A stretch of DNA of 64,000 nt from WLMZ01 sp031410915 (GCA_031410915.1 JANNZY010000158.1:1-64000), one strand, 5' to 3'. Counted from the stretch's first letter, positions 34,792 through 43,494 are shown. A program made the numbers and translations. Notes: generated from the sequence alone by a model not told the origin.

Positions 34792-35556
34792 ATGCCGGAG
34801 AGCGAGACGACCGATGACCATCCTGCGACGTTCAATCTGTCCGGGTTGGCAGCAGCCAGCGGCGTCAGTGAGCGGACGGTTCGCTACTACCAGGCAGAGA
34901 GGCTGCTGCCGCGTCCCGGCAAGAGTGGGCGCGATGCCGTGTACACCGCCGAGCATCTCGATCGGTTGACCGTGATCGGTGAGCTTCGCGACCGGGGCTT
35001 GACGCTGCAGACGATTCGCGAGCTGATTGCGTCGGAGTCCCCCACGACCACGGTCTCGCAGTGGCTCGGTGTCGACGCCACCCTGACGGCGCCGTGGTCG
35101 GACGATCGGCCACGGATCCTGACGCAGCACGAGGTCGCCGAGCAGCTTCATCGCCATGGCGCTGATCGTCCCGGAGTCATCGGCGAGCTCCAGAACGCTG
35201 GGTATCTGCAACTTCAGCCGGACGGGACCTGGCTCGCGGTGAGTCCGACTCTGCTGTTTCACGCGTTACGGCTCCGTCAAGCAGGGATCGACGTCGACAT
35301 CACGGCACAGGTTCGTGACCTGCTTCGACGTCGGCTGGCAAAGGCGGTCGACGACACGGTCAAGCTCTTGGTCCAGCGGACCGGTGCCGGCTTCGCCGGA
35401 CAGGCATCTGTCGACGAGTTGGAGATTGCGATCGGCGCGCTCCGACCGATCGCACGTGAGATGTCGAGCATCATCCTCGCCCAAGAAGTCGAGCGAGCCC
35501 TCGCCGAACTCGTCCGCTCCGGCCCCCGCAACCTCACCGGGCAGCGCCGCCGCTGA
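34792..35556 (+). CDS. MerR-family regulator
   Basis: A 254-residue MerR-type protein. The DNA-binding domain at about 14-85 reads NLSGLAAASGVSERTVRYYQ, then AERLLPRPGKSGRDAVYTAE and HLDRLTVIGELRDRGLTLQT. The long C-terminal region (TLLFHALRLRQAGIDVDIT) is an uncharacterised sensor and contains few cysteines, so metal sensing is unlikely. An 18-bp perfect dyad lies upstream. The next element downstream is the third copy of the TGTGA-N7-TCACA motif, then a broken LAL fragment. Confidence 0.88.
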   Translation: MPESETTDDHPATFNLSGLAAASGVSERTVRYYQAERLLPRPGKSGRDAVYTAEHLDRLTVIGELRDRGLTLQTIRELIASESPTTTVSQWLGVDATLTAPWSDDRPRILTQHEVAEQLHRHGADRPGVIGELQNAGYLQLQPDGTWLAVSPTLLFHALRLRQAGIDVDITAQVRDLLRRRLAKAVDDTVKLLVQRTGAGFAGQASVDELEIAIGALRPIAREMSSIILAQEVERALAELVRSGPRNLTGQRRR

Positions 35557-35584
35557 CCCTTACCGCGACCCCTGGGTGTGACGG

Positions 35585-35645
35585 GTCACCATCACAGTCA
35601 CCCCATGTTGTGATGCGAGCTCACCAGAGCCCTTCGCATGGTCCG
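35585..35645 (+). promoter_or_regulatory. Shared promoter/operator element, copy 3 (diverged)
   Basis: This stretch aligns with the elements at 2261 and 7583: ATCACA upstream, TGTGA-TGCGAGC-TCACC (35609-35625) and TTCGCATGGT where the others have TTCGTA and the -10. The hexamer in -10 position is CATGGT, poorer than in copies 1 and 2. It precedes a broken gene and may be inactive. Confidence 0.45.
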
Positions 35646-35976
35646 ATGATCGTGAACACGAGCTATCACCATCTGTTCGCCGACGCACCGCGCGGCACAG
35701 CGGACCTGCACGTTGCGATCAGTGAGATCGACCTCGAAGCCGGAGACTTCAATTCTGCGAAGATGCATCTGGAGCACGCGGCCGCCGCTGACGACCATTC
35801 ACCCATGGGCGACAACCTCTTCCGGCTGTTCGTCGTCATGGCGAAGATCGCCGCCACCGAAGGCGACGCACTGCTTGCGGAGGTCCATCTCGATCGGGCC
35901 GCGCGCTGCGCGGGCTCGAACGACCCCTTCCCTGTGCGCCGCCGGTGCTCGATACTGGAACTGCTAGTGTTTCGTC
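35646..35976 (+). pseudogene. Internal fragment of a LAL regulator (TPR region)
   Basis: About 110 residues (RGTADLHVAISEIDLEAGDF, then AKMHLEHAAAADDH and AEVHLDRAARCAG) align with the TPR region of the complete LAL protein at 4818, where the counterpart reads RGAADMHAGMSEVLIEGNDL and AAAHHLETSKELG. The NTPase and HTH domains are missing. The open frame runs on to 36092 but loses protein character after about 35976. It is a truncated paralogue, not a functioning regulator. Confidence 0.6.
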
Positions 35977-35991
35977 GCACCCTTCGGGTGC
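35977..35991 (+). other. Hairpin before the four-gene cassette
   Basis: GCACCC-TTC-GGGTGC forms a 6-bp stem with a 3-base loop, 35 bp before the first cassette gene. It could end transcription from upstream or lie in the leader of the cassette mRNA. Confidence 0.35.
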
Positions 35992-36025
35992 ACCGCAGCC
36001 GGAACAGGCCGATGGGGGTGTCGCC

Positions 36026-37168
36026 ATGGCGACAGTCGATGTGCTCGTGCAAGGCAATGACGATGTGCGCAATGCTGCGACCGCGCTGCTGACGGCACTC
36101 CGACGAAGCGGAAACACGGGAACCGCGCAGGATGCATTGGAGCGAACGGCGGAGGCGACGAGCCAACGCAACGCAACGATTGTCAGTCTTGGTTTCTCGG
36201 CGGGGGCACCGAATTCCTCCGAGCGAACCGCCGATTTGGTTGCTACGGCGCTGAGCGATTTGTCGCAGTCCAACGTGTTGCTTGCCGCAGACGCCGCGCT
36301 CGAGGCCGATCGCGAAGCTGATCGCGGCGACGCAGACGATGGCGAGCGTCGGGGTGACGACCTTTCCATTGCGCTCCAGAATCTGCAGGGCACGACCGAT
36401 GCCATGGTGCGGGAAGCCACCCGCGCCGGCGGCCATCTTGGGTTCAACGCCGAGGGCGCGAAGGCGACACCGGAACAGTCCACCCTTGCAGGATTGCGAG
36501 CCGCCGTTGGATCAACCCTAGACGGCGTCGTGCAGCAGACGTCACAACTTGCGTCGGCGATCGTCCGCCGCGCGGGTGCGCTTCCGGCCGACCGGATTCT
36601 GTCGGCAGTTTCGGCGCTGGGAAAGCAACTCGAGACGTATTCAGGCGGGTTGCGACGGCTCGTCAGGATCGCCCTCGACAAGCTGAGATCCGCGGTGAAC
36701 ACGCTGATGAAGTTGCTCGGTGAGGAGCGAGCTGCCGCCCTGCGGATTTGGATCTCAACGCAGTGGCAACGAGTCCAGAGCGGGGAGCTGTTGGAGGGCC
36801 CGATCGCGACTCTGGTCGGTGCGCAGCACACTCGCGACCTCGCAGCGGAGCTTGTCGAGCGGGAAGACCTCGCCGATGAGACCGTCGGCTCGACCACGGT
36901 ACAAATCGTCGCCGTAGGCGAGCAGTTCGGTGTCTCGATCGAGCGAATCGAGGCCCACGCCAGCACACTCGAATCGATTGCGCGTTGGGGCTTCGTCGTT
37001 TCGAAGGTGGTCCCGCCTGTGGCACCGTGGGTCACCGGGGCTGCCGCCGCCGGCTATCTCGCGCTGCTCGGTGCCGGCTTGCTCATGGCTATGGATGTCG
37101 CCGACGCCGGAATCGACATGGGCCGCGTGCTCGGAGTCCGCACGCTCGTCACTCGCCTCAGCGAATGA
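36026..37168 (+). CDS. Cassette gene A: coiled-coil protein with C-terminal membrane segment
   Basis: A 380-residue protein I do not recognise. It is mostly alpha-helical: residues 1-130 are Ala-rich with heptad-like patterns (AADAALEADREADRGDADDG), and 170-260 are amphipathic (LASAIVRRAGALPADRIL, LVRIALDKLRSAVNTLMKLL). One clear membrane segment follows at about 337-357 (VTGAAAAGYLALLGAGLLMA). There is no signal peptide. The shape suggests a cytosolic helical body tethered by its C-terminus, or a latent pore-former. ATG 36026 follows GGGGGTG; an in-frame ATG at 35945 would overlap the upstream remnant. Its stop overlaps gene B (ATGA). Confidence 0.72.
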   Translation: MATVDVLVQGNDDVRNAATALLTALRRSGNTGTAQDALERTAEATSQRNATIVSLGFSAGAPNSSERTADLVATALSDLSQSNVLLAADAALEADREADRGDADDGERRGDDLSIALQNLQGTTDAMVREATRAGGHLGFNAEGAKATPEQSTLAGLRAAVGSTLDGVVQQTSQLASAIVRRAGALPADRILSAVSALGKQLETYSGGLRRLVRIALDKLRSAVNTLMKLLGEERAAALRIWISTQWQRVQSGELLEGPIATLVGAQHTRDLAAELVEREDLADETVGSTTVQIVAVGEQFGVSIERIEAHASTLESIARWGFVVSKVVPPVAPWVTGAAAAGYLALLGAGLLMAMDVADAGIDMGRVLGVRTLVTRLSE

Positions 37169-38367
37169 ATGCGATATCCGCTGCCGGCGTTTGGGAATTA
37201 CGTCGCGGCAGAGCGCGTCGAACGTTGAGCTCATCGAAGCGCCTTGGTGACACCATTGCGAACGTCGCTCAACGGGCGCGACCCGATGACACGACATTCG
37301 TTGCCGTCGCCGCACACGTCGCTACAACGGTCGGAAATCGGCGCGAATTGCTCGATGCGCTGTCACTGGATGATGTCGGGCCACTTGGATGGGTTCTTCT
37401 TCGGAATGAGGTCAACGAGACTGCGGCGGAACAAGCTCGCTACATCCACGTGCTGAACGGACTGATGATGCGCGACCTCGATCTTGCACGCGTCCGTGCG
37501 GCCGCTGCGCAGAGATACCTGACGGAGATTGGCGGCATGTGCGGCTTGCCGTGGACGGGCATGGCCCTTCCCGGTGTATCAGATGAGCACGAGCGGCATC
37601 ATGGCACGGTGCAGTATGCGTTCGCCTCGGCCGACTTCTGGGACCTGCCGATCCTTGCGCACGAGTTCGGCCACGTGCTGGAGGGCTCGCATCGTGCGAC
37701 TGCACACGACGGGATCGAACAGACGCTCGATTTCCAATCACTGGTGAAGTCTCGCGCAGTCGAGTTCGGGCGAGACGAGCGCATCGTCCGCGAGTACCTC
37801 AGTGATGCGTTCGCCGTCTATGTGGCTGGGCCGGCGTTCGTTGCGACGCAGCTGCTGATCAGCCTCGATCCTTCCGCCCAACCGACCTTTGATCCGAACG
37901 GAACGCATCCCAGCGACTCACGCCGAGCCGTCGCCGCGTGTGCACTGCTCGCCCGACTCGACGACGGGTCCTCGACGCCGTTTGCCGGGGTAGCGGCCGT
38001 TCTGCGCGAGCTGTGGATCGCAATGGCGAGCGATGCAGGAGTCGACCTCGCGGTGGCCGACGCTCTCGAGCGGGATCTGCCGCTCGTCGACTCACTGTGG
38101 GACGAGCTCAGCGTCTTCAAGAGTGCTCGCTTCACGACGTCTCGATGGGCCGCCGCTGCAGACGCTGCATCCCGACTTCGATCGGACTTCTCCATCCTGG
38201 ATGTGCCGATCGGCGAGTTGCTCGTTGCGGCATGGCAAATTCGACTGGAGCACTTGAGCGGGGGCAAAGACGTGGACGCCGGACTCGGTGATCGACTGCT
38301 GACCTTCGTGGCTGGGCCGATGGACGAGCTACCCGTTCCACTGCCTGCAGGAGGTTGGGGTACATGA
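37165..38367 (+). CDS. Cassette gene B: HEFGH metallopeptidase-like protein
   Basis: A 400-residue soluble protein with a gluzincin-like zinc motif HEFGH (H166, E167, H170) in FWDLPILAHEFGHVLEGSH. A downstream REYLSDAFAVYVAGP supplies a candidate third ligand, E210, four residues before D214. The N-terminal 150 residues match nothing I know. No signal peptide is present, so it acts in the cytoplasm. Gene C encodes a paralogue, and gene A would be a natural substrate or anchor. The start is the ATGA overlap with gene A. Peptidase activity is inferred from the motif; the substrate is unknown. Confidence 0.78.
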   Translation: MNAISAAGVWELRRGRARRTLSSSKRLGDTIANVAQRARPDDTTFVAVAAHVATTVGNRRELLDALSLDDVGPLGWVLLRNEVNETAAEQARYIHVLNGLMMRDLDLARVRAAAAQRYLTEIGGMCGLPWTGMALPGVSDEHERHHGTVQYAFASADFWDLPILAHEFGHVLEGSHRATAHDGIEQTLDFQSLVKSRAVEFGRDERIVREYLSDAFAVYVAGPAFVATQLLISLDPSAQPTFDPNGTHPSDSRRAVAACALLARLDDGSSTPFAGVAAVLRELWIAMASDAGVDLAVADALERDLPLVDSLWDELSVFKSARFTTSRWAAAADAASRLRSDFSILDVPIGELLVAAWQIRLEHLSGGKDVDAGLGDRLLTFVAGPMDELPVPLPAGGWGT

Positions 38368-39713
38368 CGACCGACATCATTCTCGCCGCGAGGAAGGCCT
38401 CGGTTCTCAGCGGTCTCGATCGAGTCAGCGATGAGGTGAAGGCTTTGCAACGACAGCGCCAGGAGCTCGACTCGTTGAAGCGCCTGCTGTCAGCCAGCGA
38501 CGATCAGGTCGAGGGCCTGGCCGGTCGGATCGAGGTCGCGCTGGCCGGCCCGAAGGCATGGGTCCGAAACCCAATAGAACTCGGTAACGACCAAGAGCGA
38601 ATGCAGCAGCTGGCTCAGAAGATTCTCGACGCAGTAGCGCTTGCCGAACAGCTCGGCGAGAAGGCACGAGAGGCCAAGGCTCGCGCTACTGGCCTGGAAA
38701 GCAGCTGGCAGCTGCCGATGACCTCGAAGGGCGCGGTGCGCCAACTGTGTGCGCAAGCCGATGTCAGCCGCGGTCTGCTGAAGGCTTGCGACACGTGGGA
38801 TGCATTCCACGAAAAGATGCAGACGCACGTTCAACCCGTCTTCGACGAGCACCTCGACCTGCTCGAGGGAGCCGCGTTTCGCATCGTCGGCTACGACGAC
38901 GGCGTGGCGCAGGATGCCGACGAGCTTCTGCTTCGCTTGGACAAGGTGCGTTCCGTCGACGGCTATCTGGCGATCCCGAGCCGCAGCAACGCGGTGCGAG
39001 AGGTGGTCGCGCGTCTCGTTCGAATGGGCTTCCCCGGGTGGTCATTTTGGAACCTGCCGCTCATTGCGTACGAGTTCGGTCACCTCGTCGCTCTCCACGA
39101 GAACGTCGCTCAGCACCTCGTCCAGACGGGCTTGCCTCATACCGTCGAATGGCGAGAGACCGTGCTCGCGGATGCGTTTGCGCTCTACGCGATAGGACCT
39201 GCATATCCCATAGCCGCCGTGATGTTGTCATTTGATCCGAGAGTGCGCGCTGGAGACGTTCGCCCGAGTGGTACAGGAAGAGTTCATCTCTTGCTCAAAC
39301 AACTCGAGGGCATGAGTGGACCCGCAGGTCAGTACGCGTCGATCGCCGCCGATCTGCGAACCGTGTGGAAGGCGTCCGCTGAGGCAGAAGCAGAGGCAGA
39401 ACTCGAAGTCCTCGACAATTGGGGGCAGACGACACTCGAGCTTCTGCATGATGAGCTGGAGATCAATCGCGGCGGTGCCTACCCGGAGAGCCAGTGGAAC
39501 CGAGTGGTCAACTGGCCGCGTCGGCTGCTGCAACCTGACCCCAGCGAGCCGATCGTGACCGGGGACAAGGACATCATCGATCATCTCAACGTCGCATGGG
39601 TTGCGCGACTTCGCCAGCCGGATCGCGTCGGCGAGATCTTCGACGCGGTGAGCCAACTCCGTAAATCGACCCCGGAGGGACGTCAACCTGGCCTTCCCAG
39701 GCGAGGAGGATGA
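38364..39713 (+). CDS. Cassette gene C: degenerate HExxH paralogue with N-terminal coiled coil
   Basis: A 449-residue protein. Residues 14-110 are strongly coiled-coil (RVSDEVKALQRQRQELDSLK, and LAEQLGEKAREAKARATGLE). The C-terminal domain is homologous to gene B: FWNLPLIAYEFGHLVALHEN and LADAFALYAIGPAYPIAAVM match FWDLPILAHEFGH and LSDAFAVYVAGPAFVATQLL. The first zinc histidine is replaced by Y236, and the residue aligned with gene B's E210 is T266, while E237 and H240 remain. It therefore looks like a pseudopeptidase that may scaffold or regulate B. Both ends join neighbours by ATGA overlaps. Confidence 0.75.
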   Translation: MTTDIILAARKASVLSGLDRVSDEVKALQRQRQELDSLKRLLSASDDQVEGLAGRIEVALAGPKAWVRNPIELGNDQERMQQLAQKILDAVALAEQLGEKAREAKARATGLESSWQLPMTSKGAVRQLCAQADVSRGLLKACDTWDAFHEKMQTHVQPVFDEHLDLLEGAAFRIVGYDDGVAQDADELLLRLDKVRSVDGYLAIPSRSNAVREVVARLVRMGFPGWSFWNLPLIAYEFGHLVALHENVAQHLVQTGLPHTVEWRETVLADAFALYAIGPAYPIAAVMLSFDPRVRAGDVRPSGTGRVHLLLKQLEGMSGPAGQYASIAADLRTVWKASAEAEAEAELEVLDNWGQTTLELLHDELEINRGGAYPESQWNRVVNWPRRLLQPDPSEPIVTGDKDIIDHLNVAWVARLRQPDRVGEIFDAVSQLRKSTPEGRQPGLPRRGG

Positions 39714-42394
39714 CGATGGCCACTGTTGCACAGAATGTCTGGAGATCGACTCTCGGCCTACTGAAGGAGTCCGCATCGAACGCGGGCGCCTCCGCCATCC
39801 GCCGTCGGTTGGAGGCGGCCCGTCAGGCACTTCGAGACAACGATCCGCAACGGGCGTGGAATCTTGCTGACGGCGTGGCCTCGGGCGTTGCGGTCATCGC
39901 GGAGGCGATGGCGCTGACGTCGCTCGTCGGCGCTGCACATGTGATCGCAGCTCGTGCCAAGGACGCTGAAGGGGACCACGCAGCTGCCGCTGCCGCCGCA
40001 TCGAAGGGCATCGAGATCCTCGAGCCGAGACGCGACCTCGATGGGCTCGAACTGAGCGAACTTGGTCTTGCCATGATCATGCTTGGGCGCAACGACGGGA
40101 TCGGGGTTCTCATCAGGGCCGTCGAGACAGGTGGCGCGACGCCGGAGGCGTACATTCGGCTTGCGACGCACAAACGTGATGACGCTTCCCCCGGAGAGGC
40201 CGTCGGCTACCTGCGCGATGCCCTCGGCATCGTTCCGGACGATCCGCTGGCCAACGCGTTGATCGGTGATCTGCTTGCGGATCTCGGCCGAGTTGATGAA
40301 GCGACCGATCACCTTGCCCGAGCTGGGTTGCGCTTCGGCGCAAACGGTGCGCTTGATCAGGCCGAGCACTGGTTGAATCGCGCCAACGAACTGAGCCCGG
40401 ACGAGCTCACCCCCCTGCTCGGCTTGTCGGAGCTGAACCGACTTCGCGGCGAGCTGGATGCAGCAATTGCGCTGGCTGAGCGAGCTGTCGCTGTGTCTCC
40501 TGAGTCAGCAGCACCGTACATCGTCCTCGGACGCGTGCTGTACGAGGCTGGTGACGCCACAAGGGCGATCGCCCAGTTCGAGCGCGCACTTGCCATTGAA
40601 CACGACGACGTCGACGCATTGGCGGGGTATGCAATAGCGTTGTCCCTTGCGAACCGTGTCGATGAGGCGCTGTCGGTGGGAAAGCGAGCTGCGGACGCAA
40701 ACACGGACGAGCCGATCCCGCTGGCGCTCGCTGCGGAGTGGTTTGTGAAGAACGAAGATGAGGACGAGGCAATTCGGCTGTATACGAGAGCAGTCGAGAT
40801 CGACCCCGACAACGAAGCGCTTCGACGCCGGCTCGTCGAGCTCCTCGTACGCGAATCGGACGAGCATGCCGAGGCGGAGCGGAATGAGATTGCGCTCGAG
40901 TACGCCGAGCGCGCTGTCGTCGTGGATCCCGAATCAGCGATCGCCAACGCCGAGATGGCGAGTGTCCTGTCGAAGCTCAAGCGGTGGCAGGACGCACTTG
41001 CAGCAGCGAACCGGGCTGTCGAGCTGTCCCCAAACGAGTCGTGGGGTCATTTGGAGCGTGCAGTAGCTCTGTTGGGTCTCGATCAGATCGAGCAGGCCGC
41101 AGAGGCTGCCCGCGCTGCCGTCGAACTCGAGCCACATCGAGCGCCAATCTGGACGTTCCTTGGGGAGGTTCTTGCATGGAGCGACGAGCAGCTCAGAGAT
41201 GCTCTCGAGAGCTTTCGTCGTGCGTTGTCCGTCGACGCCGACGAGCGGGGCGCAGTGCTCGGGTTGTCCGACGCCTGTCAACGCCTTGGTCTCGATGCGG
41301 AGGCCGCCGAGCCCTTGAACGACTACACCCAGCGTCACCCCGAGGACACCGAGGTGCTTCGCCGGTTGGGACTACACCTGTACCACGCAGGGCGCGACGA
41401 AGAGGCCATCATCGTGCTCGAGCGTGCGGCACGGCTGGACCCGCGCGACACCGAGGTACGGCACCACATAGGCTTGGCATATGCGGGCGTCGAGCAGTGG
41501 TCGAACGCGGTCGCTGTGCTGGCGCCGGTGGTCGAAGAGTACGGTGACAAGGATCCAGGCTCCGCAAACGCAACGCTCGCCTTCGCTTGGACGGCTCTCG
41601 ACAGGCACTCCGACGCCAGCAAGCCGGCGGCGACCGCCATTCGTTTAGCGCCGAACGTCGCCTTCGGCTGGCAGGTCTGGGCAAGCCTTCTCGCTGACGC
41701 GGGTTGGTTCGACGACGCGGTGGCGGCCGCACGTCAAGCGATCGAACTCGATCCGATGGCGCTCTGGCCTCGTCAAACGATTGCATGGGCTATCGAGCGG
41801 AGTTCGGACACAGGCGGGGCCGAGGACGCGTGGAACGAGCTTCGCGAGCTCAGTCCAGACGACCCTTGGCCAATCAAAGGACTTGCCAACTCCTACGCTG
41901 CGCTCGGACGAGACGATGACGCTGTTGCGACCTACCGATCGGCACTCGCTCTACTCGATGCAAAGGGCTCTCGAGGCTCGAGTGACGATTCCGCCGTGCT
42001 GGACAGTCTCGATCTCTGGAACGCTGCATGGTGTCGCCTGTGCCTTGGTGAGTACCCGGAAGCAGTGAGCTTGCTCGTGAGCTCGCTCGTGGCCAAGAAC
42101 GAAGTTGGGGCTCAATTCGACCTCGCATTGACGATGATGTGCGGTGGGCAAACGCATCAGTCCACTCGCGAGTACGGACTTGCCCTGGAATCGCTGGTCG
42201 ACGTCGACCAGCTTCGGACCCGGGGGCTACTCATCGTCGCGATTGCCGACATCGACCGTTTCATGGGTCGCTTCAATCGTCGAGCTGAAGAGGCTGGCAA
42301 GCGATGCCGCGTCGCGCTCAGCGAACGACTCGCCGAAGTGGTGTCACTTCACCCCTCGAGGTTCGCTGTAGATGGGATCAACTCCGAACGGTGA
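39710..42394 (+). CDS. Cassette gene D: large TPR-repeat protein
   Basis: An 894-residue cytosolic protein made mainly of tetratricopeptide repeats. A dozen or more are readable, such as AAPYIVLGRVLYEAGDATRA, DNEALRRRLVELLVRESDEH, TEVLRRLGLHLYHAGRDEEA and DPWPIKGLANSYAALGRDDD. Residues 1-120 are Ala-rich and less regular, and the last 90 residues (MMCGGQTHQSTREYGLALES) are a separate helical tail. No enzymatic motif is seen. TPR arrays of this length usually act as sensor or assembly platforms. Ribosome site GAGGAGG and the ATGA overlap with gene C place it last in the cassette. Confidence 0.85.
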   Translation: MTMATVAQNVWRSTLGLLKESASNAGASAIRRRLEAARQALRDNDPQRAWNLADGVASGVAVIAEAMALTSLVGAAHVIAARAKDAEGDHAAAAAAASKGIEILEPRRDLDGLELSELGLAMIMLGRNDGIGVLIRAVETGGATPEAYIRLATHKRDDASPGEAVGYLRDALGIVPDDPLANALIGDLLADLGRVDEATDHLARAGLRFGANGALDQAEHWLNRANELSPDELTPLLGLSELNRLRGELDAAIALAERAVAVSPESAAPYIVLGRVLYEAGDATRAIAQFERALAIEHDDVDALAGYAIALSLANRVDEALSVGKRAADANTDEPIPLALAAEWFVKNEDEDEAIRLYTRAVEIDPDNEALRRRLVELLVRESDEHAEAERNEIALEYAERAVVVDPESAIANAEMASVLSKLKRWQDALAAANRAVELSPNESWGHLERAVALLGLDQIEQAAEAARAAVELEPHRAPIWTFLGEVLAWSDEQLRDALESFRRALSVDADERGAVLGLSDACQRLGLDAEAAEPLNDYTQRHPEDTEVLRRLGLHLYHAGRDEEAIIVLERAARLDPRDTEVRHHIGLAYAGVEQWSNAVAVLAPVVEEYGDKDPGSANATLAFAWTALDRHSDASKPAATAIRLAPNVAFGWQVWASLLADAGWFDDAVAAARQAIELDPMALWPRQTIAWAIERSSDTGGAEDAWNELRELSPDDPWPIKGLANSYAALGRDDDAVATYRSALALLDAKGSRGSSDDSAVLDSLDLWNAAWCRLCLGEYPEAVSLLVSSLVAKNEVGAQFDLALTMMCGGQTHQSTREYGLALESLVDVDQLRTRGLLIVAIADIDRFMGRFNRRAEEAGKRCRVALSERLAEVVSLHPSRFAVDGINSER

Positions 42395-42645
42395 GGACCC
42401 TGGCTGCGGCGTCCATTCTCGCGTTTGATGAGCGTCGAGCTGAGCGCGAAAGCAACGACAACGCCGATGACGGCGAGGCCTCCGGGCGTGGTCGGGCAAT
42501 CGGTTGGTCGGGGTTGGCGGGCGGTGGGAGGCGGTCATGATTTTTCGGCAGCGGCCGCAGTCTCAAGCGCGGCTCGCGCCAGCTCGCCGGGTCCGGGCGC
42601 TGAGGTCGCGCCATGCTCAGACCTCGCCTCCGGCCGCGGCGCGCG
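42395..42645 (-). pseudogene. Remnant of a membrane-protein tail
   Basis: On the reverse strand one frame reads PGGLAVIGVVVAFALSSTLI followed by KREN, like the last membrane helix of a transporter, but no start or upstream domain survives. The 32-bp repeat copy B (42602-42633) lies at its upstream edge. Otherwise this gap between the TPR gene and the convergent lipoprotein gene is empty. Confidence 0.3.
42602..42633. repeat. 32-bp short repeat, copy B
   Basis: Matches 18926-18957 at 29 of 32 bases, in the same orientation. It follows the lipoprotein gene directly on the reverse strand and includes an ATGGCGCGAC start-like sequence. Confidence 0.5.
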
Positions 42646-43482
42646 TCACCCGGTGATGGTCACCGCCAGCGCGCTGAACTCGCCAGGGTCGTTCTCGAGG
42701 CCGACGCCGCCACGGATCAGGATCACCACCGTGTCGCCCGCGTGTGCGCCCGACACGTCCAGCGCGACAGTGAACGGCTCAGCAGTCTCGGCGGAGCCGG
42801 CAAGCGCCGTCTGGGTGTCGAGCTTGTCGGCGCTGCCGGCGACAAACGCCTCGACGACGATCAACGCCTCGAAGCCGCGGCCCGTGCCGGAGACCTGGAG
42901 CTCGCCGGATGGAACCGTGCTCTGCGCGACTGGAGCGTCGATCGTCATCGAAACGTTGATGGCAGAGACCACGAACCAACCATCGTCCGGTCCGAGTTGG
43001 CGCAGGACGAGCGTGCTTCGCAACGTCGGCGGTGACGAGGCCTCGCCGAGGAGCACTGAGATCTCGCCGCTGCGCGTGTCGCCCTGCTCGAACGTCCCGA
43101 GAGTGGGCGAAAACCCGAACGCCTTCGTGACGAAATCGGTCGCAGCCGCTTCCGGCGAAGCGAACACAACATCGGCGGCAGGCCAGATGGCCACCTGCCG
43201 CGATTGGGCGGCGACGGAGGTCGTGGTTGCCGGCGCGATGGTTGCCGGCTCGGTGGTGGTCGGCGCAGTCGGGGGCGTGGTCGGCGGAACAGTCGGTGCG
43301 GCAGCGGTGGTCGGCGGCACCACTGTGGTCGTCCCTACCGATGACGTGGATTCCGCCGCTGTCGCAGATGTGGTGACGACCACGGCGGTCGTGAGAGCGC
43401 TCTTGCCATCGCTGCCACAGGCCGCCAGCAGCGCCAGCGCGATGCCGACTGCGTGAATCGAATTGGCGTCGCGTCGCTTCAT
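42646..43482 (-). CDS. Lipoprotein with Gmad2-type immunoglobulin-like domain
   Basis: A 278-residue exported lipoprotein. The leader AVGIALALLAACGS contains a lipobox with cysteine near residue 22. A long Thr/Pro/Ala-rich linker (about 30-95) would span the envelope. A globular domain with RSTLVLRQLGPDDGWFVVSA comes next. The C-terminal 90 residues (VSMTIDAPVAQSTVPSGELQ, then VSGTGRGFEALIVVEAFVAG) fit the Gmad2 Ig-like fold, often linked to spore or cell-surface functions. A reverse-strand -10 TACCGT begins 12 nt before the ATG, so it is probably leaderless. Confidence 0.8.
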   Translation of the reverse strand: MKRRDANSIHAVGIALALLAACGSDGKSALTTAVVVTTSATAAESTSSVGTTTVVPPTTAAAPTVPPTTPPTAPTTTEPATIAPATTTSVAAQSRQVAIWPAADVVFASPEAAATDFVTKAFGFSPTLGTFEQGDTRSGEISVLLGEASSPPTLRSTLVLRQLGPDDGWFVVSAINVSMTIDAPVAQSTVPSGELQVSGTGRGFEALIVVEAFVAGSADKLDTQTALAGSAETAEPFTVALDVSGAHAGDTVVILIRGGVGLENDPGEFSALAVTITG

Positions 43483-43488
43483 ACGCGA

Positions 43489-43494
43489 ACGGTA
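43489..43494 (-). promoter_or_regulatory. -10 box of leaderless lipoprotein gene
   Basis: TACCGT on the reverse strand starts 12 nt before ATG 43482, matching the geometry of other starts here. No good -35 is visible. Confidence 0.45.

Noticed and set aside
35836..37035. Minus-strand frame of 399 codons opposite cassette gene A
   Set aside because: Ser/Ala/Arg-rich shadow of gene A; gene A itself has the ATGA coupling and coherent helical pattern.
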